A stretch of 64,000 bases of DNA from Vibrio neptunius (GTDB taxonomy: Bacteria; Pseudomonadota; Gammaproteobacteria; Enterobacterales; Vibrionaceae), in NCBI GenBank assembly GCA_019339365.1, contig CP079860.1, forward strand, positions 186,001 through 250,000. The letters run 5' to 3'. The notes beneath the pieces are model-generated. The model did no database searches and was not told the DNA's origin. It worked only from the letters and a program-made list of their open reading frames with translations. Every line of letters starts with the position of its first letter. The stretch's first letter is position 1. The position numbers and the translations under genes are program-made. Positions 1 to 9,560 of this stretch are shown here, in pieces.

Positions 1-2
1 AG

Positions 3-2467
3 CGAATCGCTCAGAATGAGTTAAGAAGAAGCCAAAGCGAACTGGAACAGGTGGTAAGAAGCCTGAACCTAGCGACTCAAGCCGGTGGGATCGGTATCTG
101 GAGTTGGGATTTCAAAACCAACGAGCTCTCTTGGGATGAGCGTATGTATCAGATTTATGGTGTCGACCCAAACAACTGCGACAATAACTACGCCATGTGG
201 CAAGAAAGAGTGTTGGACGAGGATATATTTACTGCTGAGGAATCCCTTAACAAAGCGCGAGAAAACCTCACTCAGTTCAACGCTGAATTCAGGATACAAC
301 TGCCAGATCAGCGCATACGCTGGATAAAAGCGGCAGCAGACGTTCTCTTTGACCAAGACGGCACAACGCCTATTGGCATGGGCGGTGTCAACATTGACGT
401 AACCAAAGAAAAGACCGCGCAGGCGAACTTGAGGCATGAAAGTGAGATCGCCTTAGCGGCCAGTGAAGCCAAATCCATGTTCTTGGCCAATATGAGTCAT
501 GAGATACGCACACCAATGAATGGTGTCGTCGGCATGTTAAGCCTGCTTAGTGAATCAGAGCTCAATGGTGAGCAGAGAAGCATGGTCACCACCATCAAAG
601 ACTCGGCGTTAACCCTACTGCATATCCTAAACGACATCTTAGACTTCTCAAAAATTGAAGCAGGCCAAATGTCGCTGGAAAGTGTCCCTGTCGAACTGCA
701 AAAGCTAATAGAAAGAACCTTGGATGTGCTCTGCCTGCAAGCCACCAATAAAGGTATTGAACTCTATTTAACTTACGATGCCAGTCTACCTAAAGTGATA
801 ATGAGTGACAGTGTCAGGCTAAGCCAAGTGCTCCTTAACCTCGTTGGCAACGCCGTCAAATTTACGGACAGCACCGATGAGATGAAAGGTAAAATATGGG
901 TCTCTGCCACACTGAACCAACACGACATCGCACCTTATGTCGAGATCATGATTGAAGACAATGGCATTGGCATGACGCAAGAACAAATTGATAAGCTTTT
1001 CAAAGCCTTCAGCCAAGCTGATACCAGTACCACAAGACTCTATGGCGGGACAGGTTTAGGTCTCTCGATTACTCGCTCACTTCTCGAAATGATGGGGGAG
1101 ATATTCAAGTTGACAGTCGATTTGGTGTGGGTAGCCGCTTCTCGATTGAACTTCCTTTTATTGAGGTGGAAGAAGCCCCTCAAGATCCGACACCAAACTA
1201 CGTGAACGGCTCTAGGATTCTGTTTGTCACCAATGACCAAAACATTGCCACTTTCTGCGACATCAACCTTGCTAACTTCCGCTGTAAAACCAACTGTGTC
1301 GCCAATATGCAAAGGGCGATTGCAGTACTGAATTACGCCAACAAAGCCGGTGCAACCATTGACTTGATTATTGTTGGCCCTGACTTGTATCACTATTATG
1401 AGGAAAAACCGCTCTCGCTGCTTGGGTCAGCACTGCTTGAAGAGCAAAAATTTATTTTTCTCTCTCGCGACCCGAGTGTTAAGCCTGGCCTCGCAAAACC
1501 CAACTACTACGTGATGCCTTGTAACCCTCTCAAGCCAAGTGAACTAACCACAGCGATAGGCGTCATGAGAGAACTGATTAGTGATGAAAAAAACATCAAG
1601 TCTATCGTAAACGAATCTGAACAACACATTCGTCAAAACAAAAATGGACTCATCCTCGTGGTCGATGATCAACCCACCAACCGTGACGTCATTCAGCGGC
1701 AGTTGCATCACTTGGGTTATCAATGTGAATTGGCCGTCCATGGACAAGAAGCGCTTCATAAATGGAAACATGGTCGATTTGATTTGATTTTAACCGATTG
1801 TCACATGCCAGTAATGGATGGGTATGAACTGGCAAGTCAAATCCGAAGCATAGAACGGCAGTCGCCAAATATGGGACATACGCCGATCGTCGCCATTACC
1901 GCCAATGCAATGGTTGAAGCCTCTGAACAGTGTTTCGCTTCAGGGATGGATGATTATTTAACCAAGCCAGTCGAACTCAAAACTCTTGATCAATCGATTG
2001 AAAAGTGGATGCAGCTCTCCCCTATTCCCACAGAAGAAAAGGCAGCAACAGAAGCAATGTTAGAGCCCAACGACGTTGAAGTACCGAGCGTCAACCCTCG
2101 ACAAGAACCGATCTGCATGTCGACTCTAGAACAAATTTTGGGCACAAGAGAATGGTCTATTGTAGCTCCTTTACTTGCTGGATATTGGGAATCTGTCAAC
2201 GAAGACATTGGCAACATTGAGCACGCATTAGTCAAACAGAGTCATGCAGAACTTCAACAAATTGCCCATGCCGCAAAAGGAGCCGCTCGCTCTGCCGGGG
2301 CCAATAAACTCGCAGATAAATTTGAGATTCTACAGAATACAGCACATCGACAAAACTGGCGGGAGCTATCTAGTACGTTGCAAATGGCTAAAACCGAGCT
2401 GAGCTGCATAGAGAGTTACCTGATTGAACATTCAATTATCGAAGATACGGAAGTGATTTATGAGTAA
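3..2467 (+). pseudogene. Hybrid sensor histidine kinase, 5'-truncated by window, one frameshift
   Basis: Membrane or cytosolic signalling kinase that would phosphorylate itself and relay phosphate through its own receiver and Hpt domains. The frame is open to the left edge, so the N-terminus lies outside. Visible in order: a coiled stretch, a PAS-like domain (about 55-450), HisKA with SHEIRTPMN (about 495), an HATPase with N and G boxes (DNGIGM, GTGLGLS), a degenerate receiver without the usual phospho-Asp signature (about 1215-1590), a true receiver with LTDCHMPVMDG (about 1655-2010) and a C-terminal Hpt with HAAKGAARSAG (about 2270). The frame breaks in a five-G run at 1094-1098. Adding one G joins the two open frames (3-1205 and 1127-2467) into a normal G2 box, so either a real mutation or a homopolymer read error is possible. 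The stop overlaps the next gene by 8 bases. Confidence 0.85.
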
Positions 2468-3167
2468 CTATGACCCGACCGACTTTACGGTACTCGTCGT
2501 TGAAGATCACAAGTTTTCTCGCCAAGCACTGGTCGGAATGCTAGTGAGAGGAGGCTACGAAAATTTGCTATGTGCCAAAGATGGCAAGGAAGCCATGACC
2601 AAGTGTGCTGAAAATAAGATTGATTTGATCATCACTGACATCAACATGCCTAATCTCAATGGACTCGAGCTGATCAAAGCGATTAGAACCAATCAAGCCC
2701 ACGTCGCCTGTGACACACGGATCATCGCCGTGACGACACTTTCAGATACAGCGACGATTTCGGCTTGTATGACATTGGAAGTGGATGCTTTTCTTGTGAA
2801 GCCCATTAGCATCAAATCGGCAAAAGAAAAAATCCAGAGCGCGATCACTGAGCCAAAACGTTTGTACCAACAGCACTTCTATCAGGATGTCGATACCCGT
2901 ATCAATTTGGCACCTCAGGATAATACGCAGCAGACGACAACACGTATTCGCTCGATCAATAGTTGCGTGCGTGAACTATCGCAACTTTCGGAGATCAAAG
3001 AAGGCATGACACTGGTCTACGATATCAACGCGGTCTCTGGAGGCTGCCTACTCCGCGCAGGCACCAAACTCAACAAAAAGCTCATTTTGCGCTTATTTGA
3101 GCTGAGTAAGATCATTGATACAAATAGCATTGTTGTACGAGAAGACAAGACGCAAATAGCGGTTTAA
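2460..3167 (+). CDS. Response regulator with C-terminal accessory domain
   Basis: Two-component response regulator of 235 residues. A receiver domain fills residues 8-125, with the acidic pair (VEDH), phospho-acceptor in ITDINMPNLNG and the conserved Lys in VKPIS. The C-terminal 60 residues carry a KEGMTLVYDI...GGCLLRAGT...RLFEL pattern. This resembles the small domain found beside HD-GYP modules, but no HD-GYP or DNA-binding domain follows. The start overlaps the hybrid kinase stop, so the two are probably translationally coupled, and this is a likely phosphate acceptor of that kinase. Its output is unknown. Confidence 0.85.
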   Translation: MSNYDPTDFTVLVVEDHKFSRQALVGMLVRGGYENLLCAKDGKEAMTKCAENKIDLIITDINMPNLNGLELIKAIRTNQAHVACDTRIIAVTTLSDTATISACMTLEVDAFLVKPISIKSAKEKIQSAITEPKRLYQQHFYQDVDTRINLAPQDNTQQTTTRIRSINSCVRELSQLSEIKEGMTLVYDINAVSGGCLLRAGTKLNKKLILRLFELSKIIDTNSIVVREDKTQIAV

Positions 3168-3398
3168 TCTGGATTTCTACAATTGAGAATCAAAATGAGA
3201 ACGGACAAATGTTCCCAATTTTGAGAAAAAAATGACAACGCCGCAACCAAGACAACTCGAAAATCCAACAAGGTATAGTATTGATTATTAAAAACAATTA
3301 TTGAGCACTCCGCCAAAACCAAGAGTTGGTTCGATATTTGCTATGCTTAAGTTAAGCAGCACGATTGTCAACGTAACCTCGTTGCAAAGGAGCACTCT

Positions 3399-4100
3399 AT
3401 GTCAACATTTGAACTCAGCAAATTTACGATTCTGGTTGTAGAGGACAACAACTTATCCCGCAAGGCATTGATCGGCATGTTGTTCAAAAGTGGCTATGAA
3501 AACATTCTTAGTGCACCGGACGGCCGCAGTGCCATAGAAAAAATCGAACATAACCATATTGACCTGATCATTACAGACATCAATATGCCACATATTAACG
3601 GTCTAGAGCTGATTAAGTCCGTGCGCATGGGACAAACCAAAGCGACACCTGAAACCAGTATCATCGCGGTTACAGCCTTGTCAGACACAGAAACTATCTC
3701 CACCTGTATGCGCTTTGAGATTGACGCGTTTCTCCCCAAGCCCATCACAGTAAAAGACGCGCGAGAGCAGATAGAGCAAGCCGTCACTGGCCACACCGAA
3801 TTATACCAGCAGCATTTATACAGTGATATCGACACTGAAATCAACAGTGATAACGAATCAGACACACCTAACAAACCATCCTCAGAGATAGGCAAATTTA
3901 CCACGGTACAGAGTTTGTATGATCTCCAAGCGGGTATGACTCTGGTCGGTGATATTTTTGCCAACAATGGTGGCTGCTTGTTAAAAGCCGGAACGCTTCT
4001 CGATAACCGTTTAGTGAAAAGGCTAAGAGAGCTCCAGTCAATCATTGACGATCATCCGATCCGAGTGCACTTTGAAGAAGACCAAGCACAAGAAGCCTGA
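3399..4100 (+). CDS. Response regulator, paralogue of the preceding gene
   Basis: 233-residue receiver protein with the same architecture as its upstream neighbour: a receiver (VEDN, ITDINMPHINGLELI, PKPIT) and a C-terminal LQAGMTLVGDIFANNGGCLLKAG domain. It is clearly a tandem duplicate of the gene at 2460-3167, but sits behind a 231-base gap and has its own good Shine-Dalgarno (AAAGGAG, about 8 bases before ATG). It may therefore have its own promoter. It probably works with the upstream hybrid kinase; target unknown. Confidence 0.85.
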   Translation: MSTFELSKFTILVVEDNNLSRKALIGMLFKSGYENILSAPDGRSAIEKIEHNHIDLIITDINMPHINGLELIKSVRMGQTKATPETSIIAVTALSDTETISTCMRFEIDAFLPKPITVKDAREQIEQAVTGHTELYQQHLYSDIDTEINSDNESDTPNKPSSEIGKFTTVQSLYDLQAGMTLVGDIFANNGGCLLKAGTLLDNRLVKRLRELQSIIDDHPIRVHFEEDQAQEA

Positions 4101-4112
4101 TAGCTCAGGCTT
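4093..4112 (+). terminator. Weak hairpin at end of response regulator gene
   Basis: An 8-base inverted repeat (AAGCCTGA / TCAGGCTT) with a 4-base loop spans the stop codon and is followed by CGTTTATT. It could end transcription of the signalling cluster, but the T tract is poor. Confidence 0.4.
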
Positions 4113-4162
4113 CGTTTATTATGCCAGCTCTTGCTGCTATTCGCTTTCTTCATGGCGACGCA

Positions 4163-4192
4163 GCAAAACAAGCTGCGTAACACTTGTTTTGC
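4163..4192. other. Stem-loop of unknown role
   Basis: A perfect 10-base inverted repeat (GCAAAACAAG / CTTGTTTTGC) with a 10-base loop sits in the 239-base gap before arsR. No T tract follows on either strand, so it is not an obvious terminator. Confidence 0.35.
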
Positions 4193-4296
4193 TTGCGCCA
4201 GCCGATAAGGCCCCCCTCACATCGGTTATTCCGATTGACTCTCTTTATTTTTCTCTTCACAACACTTTTGGGTTGCGGGTTGAACGTGGCAAGCGT

Positions 4297-4326
4297 ATAG
4301 TTAATCGTAATTCGACGATTAACTAT
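4297..4326. promoter_or_regulatory. Probable ArsR operator (11-bp perfect palindrome)
   Basis: ATAGTTAATCG at 4297-4307 and its exact reverse complement at 4316-4326 flank an 8-base centre, and lie 13 bases upstream of the arsR start. ArsR repressors bind dyad sites overlapping their own promoter, so this is the natural autoregulatory operator. The assignment rests on symmetry and position. Confidence 0.6.
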
Positions 4327-4339
4327 CAATAGACACCTC

Positions 4340-4681
4340 ATGGCAAACCAATGCAACCTTGCAAACCAGCAAGCATTCTCGACGACAGACGCTGAAATCG
4401 CAGTAGAAACGGCCTTTGCTTTGAAGGCAAAAGCACTTTCACACCCAGCCCGAGTCAGGATCCTTAAGATTTTGGTGACATTGGATAACCTTGGCGGCTG
4501 TCTGAACAGTGATTTGGTGTCCCAGTTAGGTCTCGCTCAATCAACAGTCTCTGAGCACTTGCGTATCCTAAAGCAGGCTGAGTTCATCATCGCGGAACCC
4601 AACCCACCTAAGGTTTGTTACAAGGTTAACCGGGAAGCCATATCCGAATTTAGCCACGCATTTAATACCATCTTTAACTGA
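4340..4681 (+). CDS. arsR: ArsR/SmtB-family metalloregulator
   Basis: 113-residue winged-helix repressor. The core (residues 28-105) starts at ALKAKALSHPARVRILKIL and contains the recognition helix LAQSTVSEHLRILKQAEFI. An N-terminal CNLANQ and the internal GGCLNSDL supply cysteines; GGCLN lies before the recognition helix, near the usual ArsR ligand region, but the classic ELCVCDL motif is absent. It is followed by an ACR3 arsenite pump, which supports arsenic sensing. A perfect palindrome just upstream is a likely autoregulatory site. The exact ligand is inferred from context. Confidence 0.85.
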   Translation: MANQCNLANQQAFSTTDAEIAVETAFALKAKALSHPARVRILKILVTLDNLGGCLNSDLVSQLGLAQSTVSEHLRILKQAEFIIAEPNPPKVCYKVNREAISEFSHAFNTIFN

Positions 4682-4768
4682 ACTGACATCTGAGTATGTC
4701 ACGCTACTACTCAGATTTTTACATCTTCATCAATCGCCTTTCGACGATAAACGAAAGAGAGAGACACA

Positions 4769-5841
4769 ATGAAAACTGAAACTGCAGTAAACAATGCCGC
4801 AAACAACATGAGCTTCCTCGACCGCTACCTTACCGTGTGGATCTTTGTTGCCATGGCCGTTGGGGTCGCCATAGGAGCTCTATTGCCTCAGGTTGCAGAG
4901 TGGAATCAAGCCATGTCTGTTGGCAGTACCAATGTTCCCTTAGCTATCGGCTTGATACTGATGATGTATCCACCCTTGGCAAAAGTAAATTACAGTCTCT
5001 TGGGCAAAGTACGTCAGGATAAAAAGGCCATTACGCTGTCATTGGTAATGAACTGGGTTGTTGGACCTGTTCTAATGTTCATTCTGGCACTGACGTTTCT
5101 GGCTGATCACCCTGGCTATATGGTTGGCATCATTTTGATTGGTTTAGCGCGTTGTATTGCCATGGTTTTAGTCTGGAATGATATTGGTGGTGGTAACAAA
5201 GAATATGGTGCCGCTCTGGTTGCACTCAACAGCGCTTTCCAGATCGTGACCTATAGCTTCATGGCTTGGCTGTTTATCTCTGTGCTTCCGCCGGTATTTG
5301 GCTATCAGGGTTTCGAAGTGGATATTTCCATGCTGGATATTGCACAAAGCGTAATGATTTACCTTGGCATTCCATTTCTAGCCGGTTTTTTAAGCCGTAA
5401 GTGGTTAGTCGCGGCTAAAGGCGAACAATGGTACAACCAAGTGTTTATTCCTCGTATCTCGCCTATCACCTTGATTGCCCTGCTCGCGACGATTGTGCTG
5501 ATGTTTAGCTTAAAGGGGAGATGATTCTGGAGCTACCAATGGATGTGGTGCGTGTCGCTATTCCACTGGCCATCTATTTTATTGTGATGTTCTTTGTTAG
5601 TTTCTTTATTGGTAAGAAAATGGGCATCGAATATGATAAAAATGCCTCGATTGCCTTCACCGCGACAGGCAACAACTTTGAGCTGGCGATTGCAGTATCG
5701 ATCGCGGTATTTGGTCTTAATTCAGACCAAGCTTTTGCTGGTGTGATTGGCCCATTAATTGAGGTGCCTGTGCTGATTCTTTTAGTTAATATCGCTCTAC
5801 GAATGAAACAGAAATACAAACTAAGCGCACAACACACCTAG
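4769..5841 (+). pseudogene. acr3: ACR3-family arsenite efflux transporter, frameshifted
   Basis: Inner-membrane arsenite exporter of the BASS/ACR3 family, about 357 residues if repaired. The first open frame (4769-5524) has seven or so hydrophobic segments and family motifs such as GLARCIAMVLVWNDI. The second (5521-5841) begins at the equivalent of the [16 protein letters not shown] segment and includes the conserved [14 protein letters not shown] helix. The two frames meet at AAAGGGGAG (5512-5520), where one extra G restores a continuous protein. Restoration gives a full-length family member, so this is either a recent one-base deletion or a homopolymer read error. It follows arsR in the same direction. 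Confidence 0.88.
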
Positions 5842-5851
5842 CTACTTCTCG

Positions 5852-5869
5852 CCCGCCAGACATGGCGGG
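5852..5869. terminator. Hairpin between converging acr3 and DUF1289 genes
   Basis: CCCGCCA (5852-5858), loop GACA, TGGCGGG (5863-5869). It lies between two converging genes and could stop transcription from either side, though neither flank has a strong T tract. Confidence 0.5.
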
Positions 5870-5874
5870 TACTA

Positions 5875-6063
5875 TTACTCCCTTTCCTTTTTGCGTTGCT
5901 CACAGCGTATCAATATGGCCTGCTTTTCCTCATCCGTACAGGAGCGCCACTGCAATATCTCATCGAGCGTACGAAAACACCCAACACAGATATCATCATC
6001 ATCGAGACAGCAATTTCTTACACAAGGAATTGGCACCTGTTCATCCATGGTTTCTGTTTTCAT
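5875..6063 (-). CDS. DUF1289 family protein
   Basis: 62-residue protein with the DUF1289 pattern: PCVRNCCLDDDDICVGCFRTLDEILQW, that is four clustered cysteines followed by an R-T-x-D-E-I-x-x-W helix. The cysteines suggest an iron-sulphur or zinc site; no function is established that I can support. I chose ATG at 6063 because AGGTG lies just upstream; an in-frame GTG two codons earlier is possible. It sits about 10 bases after the MscS stop and is probably cotranscribed with it. Confidence 0.8.
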   Translation of the reverse strand: MKTETMDEQVPIPCVRNCCLDDDDICVGCFRTLDEILQWRSCTDEEKQAILIRCEQRKKERE

Positions 6064-6073
6064 CTTCACCTGG

Positions 6074-7012
6074 TTACTTTAAAGCTAGTGCTTGAAGATC
6101 CCGCTGTCGAATGGAATGGAGATTTGCTGATGGTAGCAACAAAAAAGAGAGCCTCAGCTCTCTTTTTGCTTCTTTATCACACTGGAAGTGTTGTTCGTAC
6201 AGCTCCATAAAATCTTTCCTGATTTCCTGTTCCAAGTGCGTCGCTTTATCAGTCGGGCAGAAAATCATAAAATGCACGACCTGCTCGCCTGTCGAGCTAC
6301 TGGAAATATGGATATGAGGTTCTGCACCGGGCAAATCGACCCCCGCATGCTTTTCGATCATTGTGTTGTATCGAGTGGCAACATCACTAAAATAGTGGCA
6401 ATGCCCCTCAATCTTTTCGATCATTAATGGAACCAAAGGGAATAGGTTGACAAACTCACCAACGATAATTGAAAAGTTATGATAGACGTAGCGCTTCATA
6501 AAATTGAGGTTTTTCACTGGGTAGGTGAAAAACATACTGTTTGGTAATGTCGCCGTTTTCCCTGTGTAATGGTACTGACCATGATGAAGATCTATTTCTT
6601 GAATCACGGTGGCCATCATATTGTGCTCAATCACCTCGCCACAAATCTTGCCAACCTCGATCCAGTCGCCAATGCGAAATGACCGTGAGCTCGCTCTCTG
6701 GATAGAGCCTGTGAAACAAAGAATAATCTCTTTCGATGCCACAACAATAGCAACGGCAATCGCAGTGACCGAAAGAGCAAATTCATTAACTTCCGATTTC
6801 CACAGCATGAAAAGCAGCACAACGGTAATGACGAATGCACCATTCTTAGTGCGCGACATCCAGTTACGCTGCTCTTCAGACACAAACGCAACGTCACCTC
6901 GAATTTTGGATAAAACAATACGGCGAATTATCGCTATCAGAAGGATAATTAGCGCGGTAAAAATAAATTTTTGAGTCAGAAGAAAATCGATTACTGCTTG
7001 TACTTTCTCCAT
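6074..7012 (-). CDS. MscS-type mechanosensitive ion channel (YbdG-like)
   Basis: 312-residue inner-membrane channel expected to release solutes on hypo-osmotic shock. Three hydrophobic helices lie at about residues 15-30, 55-72 and 78-100. The MscS beta domain follows with FRIGDWIEVGKICGEVIEHN and TLPNSMFF. The C-terminal cytosolic part is extended and less conserved, as in the YbdG/YnaI-type subgroup. A good AGGAG Shine-Dalgarno precedes the ATG. It is the first gene of a two-gene unit with the DUF1289 gene. Confidence 0.88.
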   Translation of the reverse strand: MEKVQAVIDFLLTQKFIFTALIILLIAIIRRIVLSKIRGDVAFVSEEQRNWMSRTKNGAFVITVVLLFMLWKSEVNEFALSVTAIAVAIVVASKEIILCFTGSIQRASSRSFRIGDWIEVGKICGEVIEHNMMATVIQEIDLHHGQYHYTGKTATLPNSMFFTYPVKNLNFMKRYVYHNFSIIVGEFVNLFPLVPLMIEKIEGHCHYFSDVATRYNTMIEKHAGVDLPGAEPHIHISSSSTGEQVVHFMIFCPTDKATHLEQEIRKDFMELYEQHFQCDKEAKRELRLSFLLLPSANLHSIRQRDLQALALK

Positions 7013-7040
7013 TCTCGGCTCCTATTGTTATTATAGAGAA

Positions 7041-7056
7041 AGGGGCCAAAGCCCCT
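7041..7056 (-). terminator. Rho-independent terminator of the DM13 gene
   Basis: AGGGGC, loop CAAA, GCCCCT. Read on the minus strand the stem is followed by TTCTCTATAA. It separates the DM13 gene from the MscS gene, so the latter needs its own promoter. Confidence 0.65.
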
Positions 7057-7152
7057 ATAAGAATTCCGTTTTGAATGAGATTAAATTCCCATAATTATTG
7101 ATAATAATCTAGTTTAGATTTCTATTAATGCAGCCTGGGTAGCGTTGACAAG

Positions 7153-7620
7153 CTATTTGAAACGCGCAGACGTAATAAACTCACCAAAGGTTTCACACCA
7201 AACAATCACGGTATTGTATTGGGCCACATCAACGTCTTTTGGCAAGCTAAGGGCAAAACGATCAAACGTCTTCACCTCTCCCACTCTCACCATGGTATGC
7301 TTTTTCTGATTGAAGTTGGCTTCAGTTTCAATAAACTGAGGTGATAGGTAAAGTTTATAGTCCGGACCAGGGGCAAGCTCACCGACAAAAGCAATTTGGT
7401 CATGACTAATAGAAACAGAGCCCTCTCCCCAATGAAGAAAATCACTGTCTTTCCGGTCGCGCTGGAAGGTTGCAGTGTAAACCGCCTTGTTGGTCACAGC
7501 CTCCACTGAGCTCATTGAGGGAGAATCTGGCTGGATAAGAATAGGTAAGGCATAAATACCGACAGCAAAACCGACTGCCCCACATATAAGGTGTGTAAAC
7601 AGTAAAAAAATCCTTTTCAT
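7153..7620 (-). CDS. DM13 domain-containing exported protein
   Basis: 155-residue protein with an N-terminal hydrophobic segment (residues 4-28, FLLFTHLICGAVGFAVGIYA), a signal anchor or signal peptide, followed by a DM13 domain from about residue 50 (GEGSVSI...LAPGPDYKLYLSP...YNTVIVWCETFGEFITSARF). DM13 domains are predicted redox or haem-associated extracytoplasmic modules, and the invariant cysteine of the VIVWCE motif is present. It is transcribed alone with its own terminator. Physiological role unknown. Confidence 0.85.
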   Translation of the reverse strand: MKRIFLLFTHLICGAVGFAVGIYALPILIQPDSPSMSSVEAVTNKAVYTATFQRDRKDSDFLHWGEGSVSISHDQIAFVGELAPGPDYKLYLSPQFIETEANFNQKKHTMVRVGEVKTFDRFALSLPKDVDVAQYNTVIVWCETFGEFITSARFK

Positions 7621-7698
7621 CCCCGAAACCTCTGTTTATCAAGCATACATAGTCAATGTACACGATAATCAATGAGATAACAGGGACATATCGAAATT

Positions 7699-8928
7699 TT
7701 ATCGGTAGTGAAGTGCTGTTTTCTCACACAAGCTCACAATAACCTGTACAGCCTGCTCCATACCTTCAATGCTAATAAATTCATGAATACCATGAAAATT
7801 ATAGCCTCCTGTGAAGATATTCGGACAAGGTAAACCCATAAAGGACAACCTAGCACCATCGGTGCCACCACGAATGGGTTTAATTTTAGGCTCGACATCA
7901 CAAGCAATCATCGCTTGCTTGGCGAGTTCAATAATATGCGGATGAGGCTCGACCATTTGTTTCATGTTGAAATAGCTGTCTGATAATTTCAGCTCTACAC
8001 GTCCTTTGCTTAATGTCGAGTTAAGCTCCTTCACTTTACTCTGCATCAAGGCTTTGCGTTGCTCTAGCCCGTCACGCTCAAAATCACGAATGATATAACC
8101 TAGCTCACAGCGTGCCACTGCCATTTCTGCAGACTTCAAATGATAGAAGCCTTGATATCCTTCGGTCGATTCAGGCGTTTCATCAGCGGGCATCATCAAT
8201 TGGAACTGGGCGGCAATGTTCATGGCATTCACCATTTTATTTTTTGCGCTTCCTGGGTGAACGTTGACTCCGTAGCAAATCACATCAGCACTGGCTGCAT
8301 TAAAGTTTTCGTACTCCAGTTCACCCACTGGACCTCCATCAATGGTATAGGCCCATTGTGCTCCAAACTTCTCCACATCAAACCGGTCCGCACCACGACC
8401 AATTTCTTCATCTGGTGTAAAACCGATGCAGATATCGCCGTGGGGAATGTCTGGATTCGCTTTCAACTCAGCAACAGCGGAAATAATTTCTGCAATGCCG
8501 GCTTTGTTATCCGCACCGAGAAGTGTGGTGCCATCAGAGGTGATCAGGTTGTGCCCCAATAGCCTACGCAGCTCAGGGTATTGAATTGGCGACAGCACTT
8601 CATCACCTTTACCCAAGGCGATATCGCCACCCTGATAATCTTCAACAATCTGAGGTTTGACATTTTTTCCTGACGCATCAGGCGCGGTGTCCATATGAGC
8701 GACAAAGCCAATGGCTGGCACATCGTAGTCAACATTGCTGGGCAGCTTCGCCATCAGATAGCCGTTATCATCAAGTAAAACCTCACTCAAACCAAGTTCC
8801 AACAATTCTTGTTGGAGGAATTGGGCAAAAATGAGCTGCCCTTCACTACTTGGGCAGGCGGGGTTGGAAGGGTTAGACTGCGTGTTAAAGGTCACGTAGC
8901 GCAGAAAACGTTGAACCAGTTCATTCAT
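7699..8928 (-). CDS. pepT: Peptidase T (tripeptide aminopeptidase)
   Basis: 409-residue M20 zinc aminopeptidase that removes the N-terminal residue from tripeptides in the cytoplasm. It shows metal-site motifs [39 protein letters not shown], the dimerisation-domain segment [10 protein letters not shown] and the terminal [23 protein letters not shown]. An open frame extends 21 codons upstream to 8991, but [12 protein letters not shown] matches the family start and gives the usual length. No obvious operon partners. Confidence 0.95.
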   Translation of the reverse strand: MNELVQRFLRYVTFNTQSNPSNPACPSSEGQLIFAQFLQQELLELGLSEVLLDDNGYLMAKLPSNVDYDVPAIGFVAHMDTAPDASGKNVKPQIVEDYQGGDIALGKGDEVLSPIQYPELRRLLGHNLITSDGTTLLGADNKAGIAEIISAVAELKANPDIPHGDICIGFTPDEEIGRGADRFDVEKFGAQWAYTIDGGPVGELEYENFNAASADVICYGVNVHPGSAKNKMVNAMNIAAQFQLMMPADETPESTEGYQGFYHLKSAEMAVARCELGYIIRDFERDGLEQRKALMQSKVKELNSTLSKGRVELKLSDSYFNMKQMVEPHPHIIELAKQAMIACDVEPKIKPIRGGTDGARLSFMGLPCPNIFTGGYNFHGIHEFISIEGMEQAVQVIVSLCEKTALHYR

Positions 8929-9015
8929 AGCGGTATCTCTTTGTATTATGATTGTTAGCATACTGGCGTTCATCCTACGCCTTATAAACAAAGAGGTTTT
9001 GCTGTAAATCAGTTT

Positions 9016-9450
9016 TTAAGCGATGAGAGCAATACAGTGCATAACGATGACACTGGTGGTCAGCCTTGCTCTGAGGATCTTGTATCCTACGGGTTTGCGC
9101 TCTTTTTCCGCTATTCTGACTGCTCGCTCTGAAAACCAAACCAGAAAATAACCAATGCCCAACAAGACAAGCGCTAAAGCGACGTTCTGGCGTGAAAGTA
9201 GCAAGACACCCCATGTCATCACAGCAAACAAGTTACTGAGTAAAAGTGCATTACGGCTGATTTTATCTACCGAGTGATCGATGCCATTGCCCCACAGGAC
9301 TCCCGACAAAAAACTCAAGATCACCACACTGTACGAAATAAACATTTCTTCGCCTGTAAGCCCGAAGAGGCTCGCACCTGTGACAATACCGATGAGGCTC
9401 AGCGCGAAAGGCACTAGCCCCAAATAACCCAGTTTAAACATGATTGACAT
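9016..9450 (-). CDS. DUF3429 family membrane protein
   Basis: About 144-residue protein with four hydrophobic helices and the DUF3429 features LGYLGLVPFALSLIG near the start and YSVVILSFLSGVLWG in the second helix. Likely an inner-membrane protein of unknown function. Start placed at MSIMFKLGYLG because GGAAG lies about 7 bases upstream; an in-frame ATG at 9471 would add MSNGRSS. Confidence 0.8.
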   Translation of the reverse strand: MSIMFKLGYLGLVPFALSLIGIVTGASLFGLTGEEMFISYSVVILSFLSGVLWGNGIDHSVDKISRNALLLSNLFAVMTWGVLLLSRQNVALALVLLGIGYFLVWFSERAVRIAEKERKPVGYKILRARLTTSVIVMHCIALIA

Positions 9451-9506
9451 TGACGATCTTCCGTTGCTCATAAACGCATCCTTAAGTATTTTTGTTTATT
9501 ACGACG

Positions 9507-9538
9507 AAAAAGCCCGAATAGTTTGCTATTCGGGCTTT
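9507..9538 (-). terminator. Strong terminator of the nupC-type gene
   Basis: AAAGCCCGAATAG / CTATTCGGGCTTT with a 4-base loop. On the minus strand the stem is followed by TTTTTCG, the classic form, just downstream of the nucleoside transporter. It can also work from the plus strand. Confidence 0.8.
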
Positions 9539-9560
9539 TAATTATCGACTTAAGGCAGCA

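Noticed and set aside
4045..4356. ORFs on both strands between the response regulator and arsR
   Set aside because: They overlap the terminator, stem-loop and operator; composition is not coding-like.
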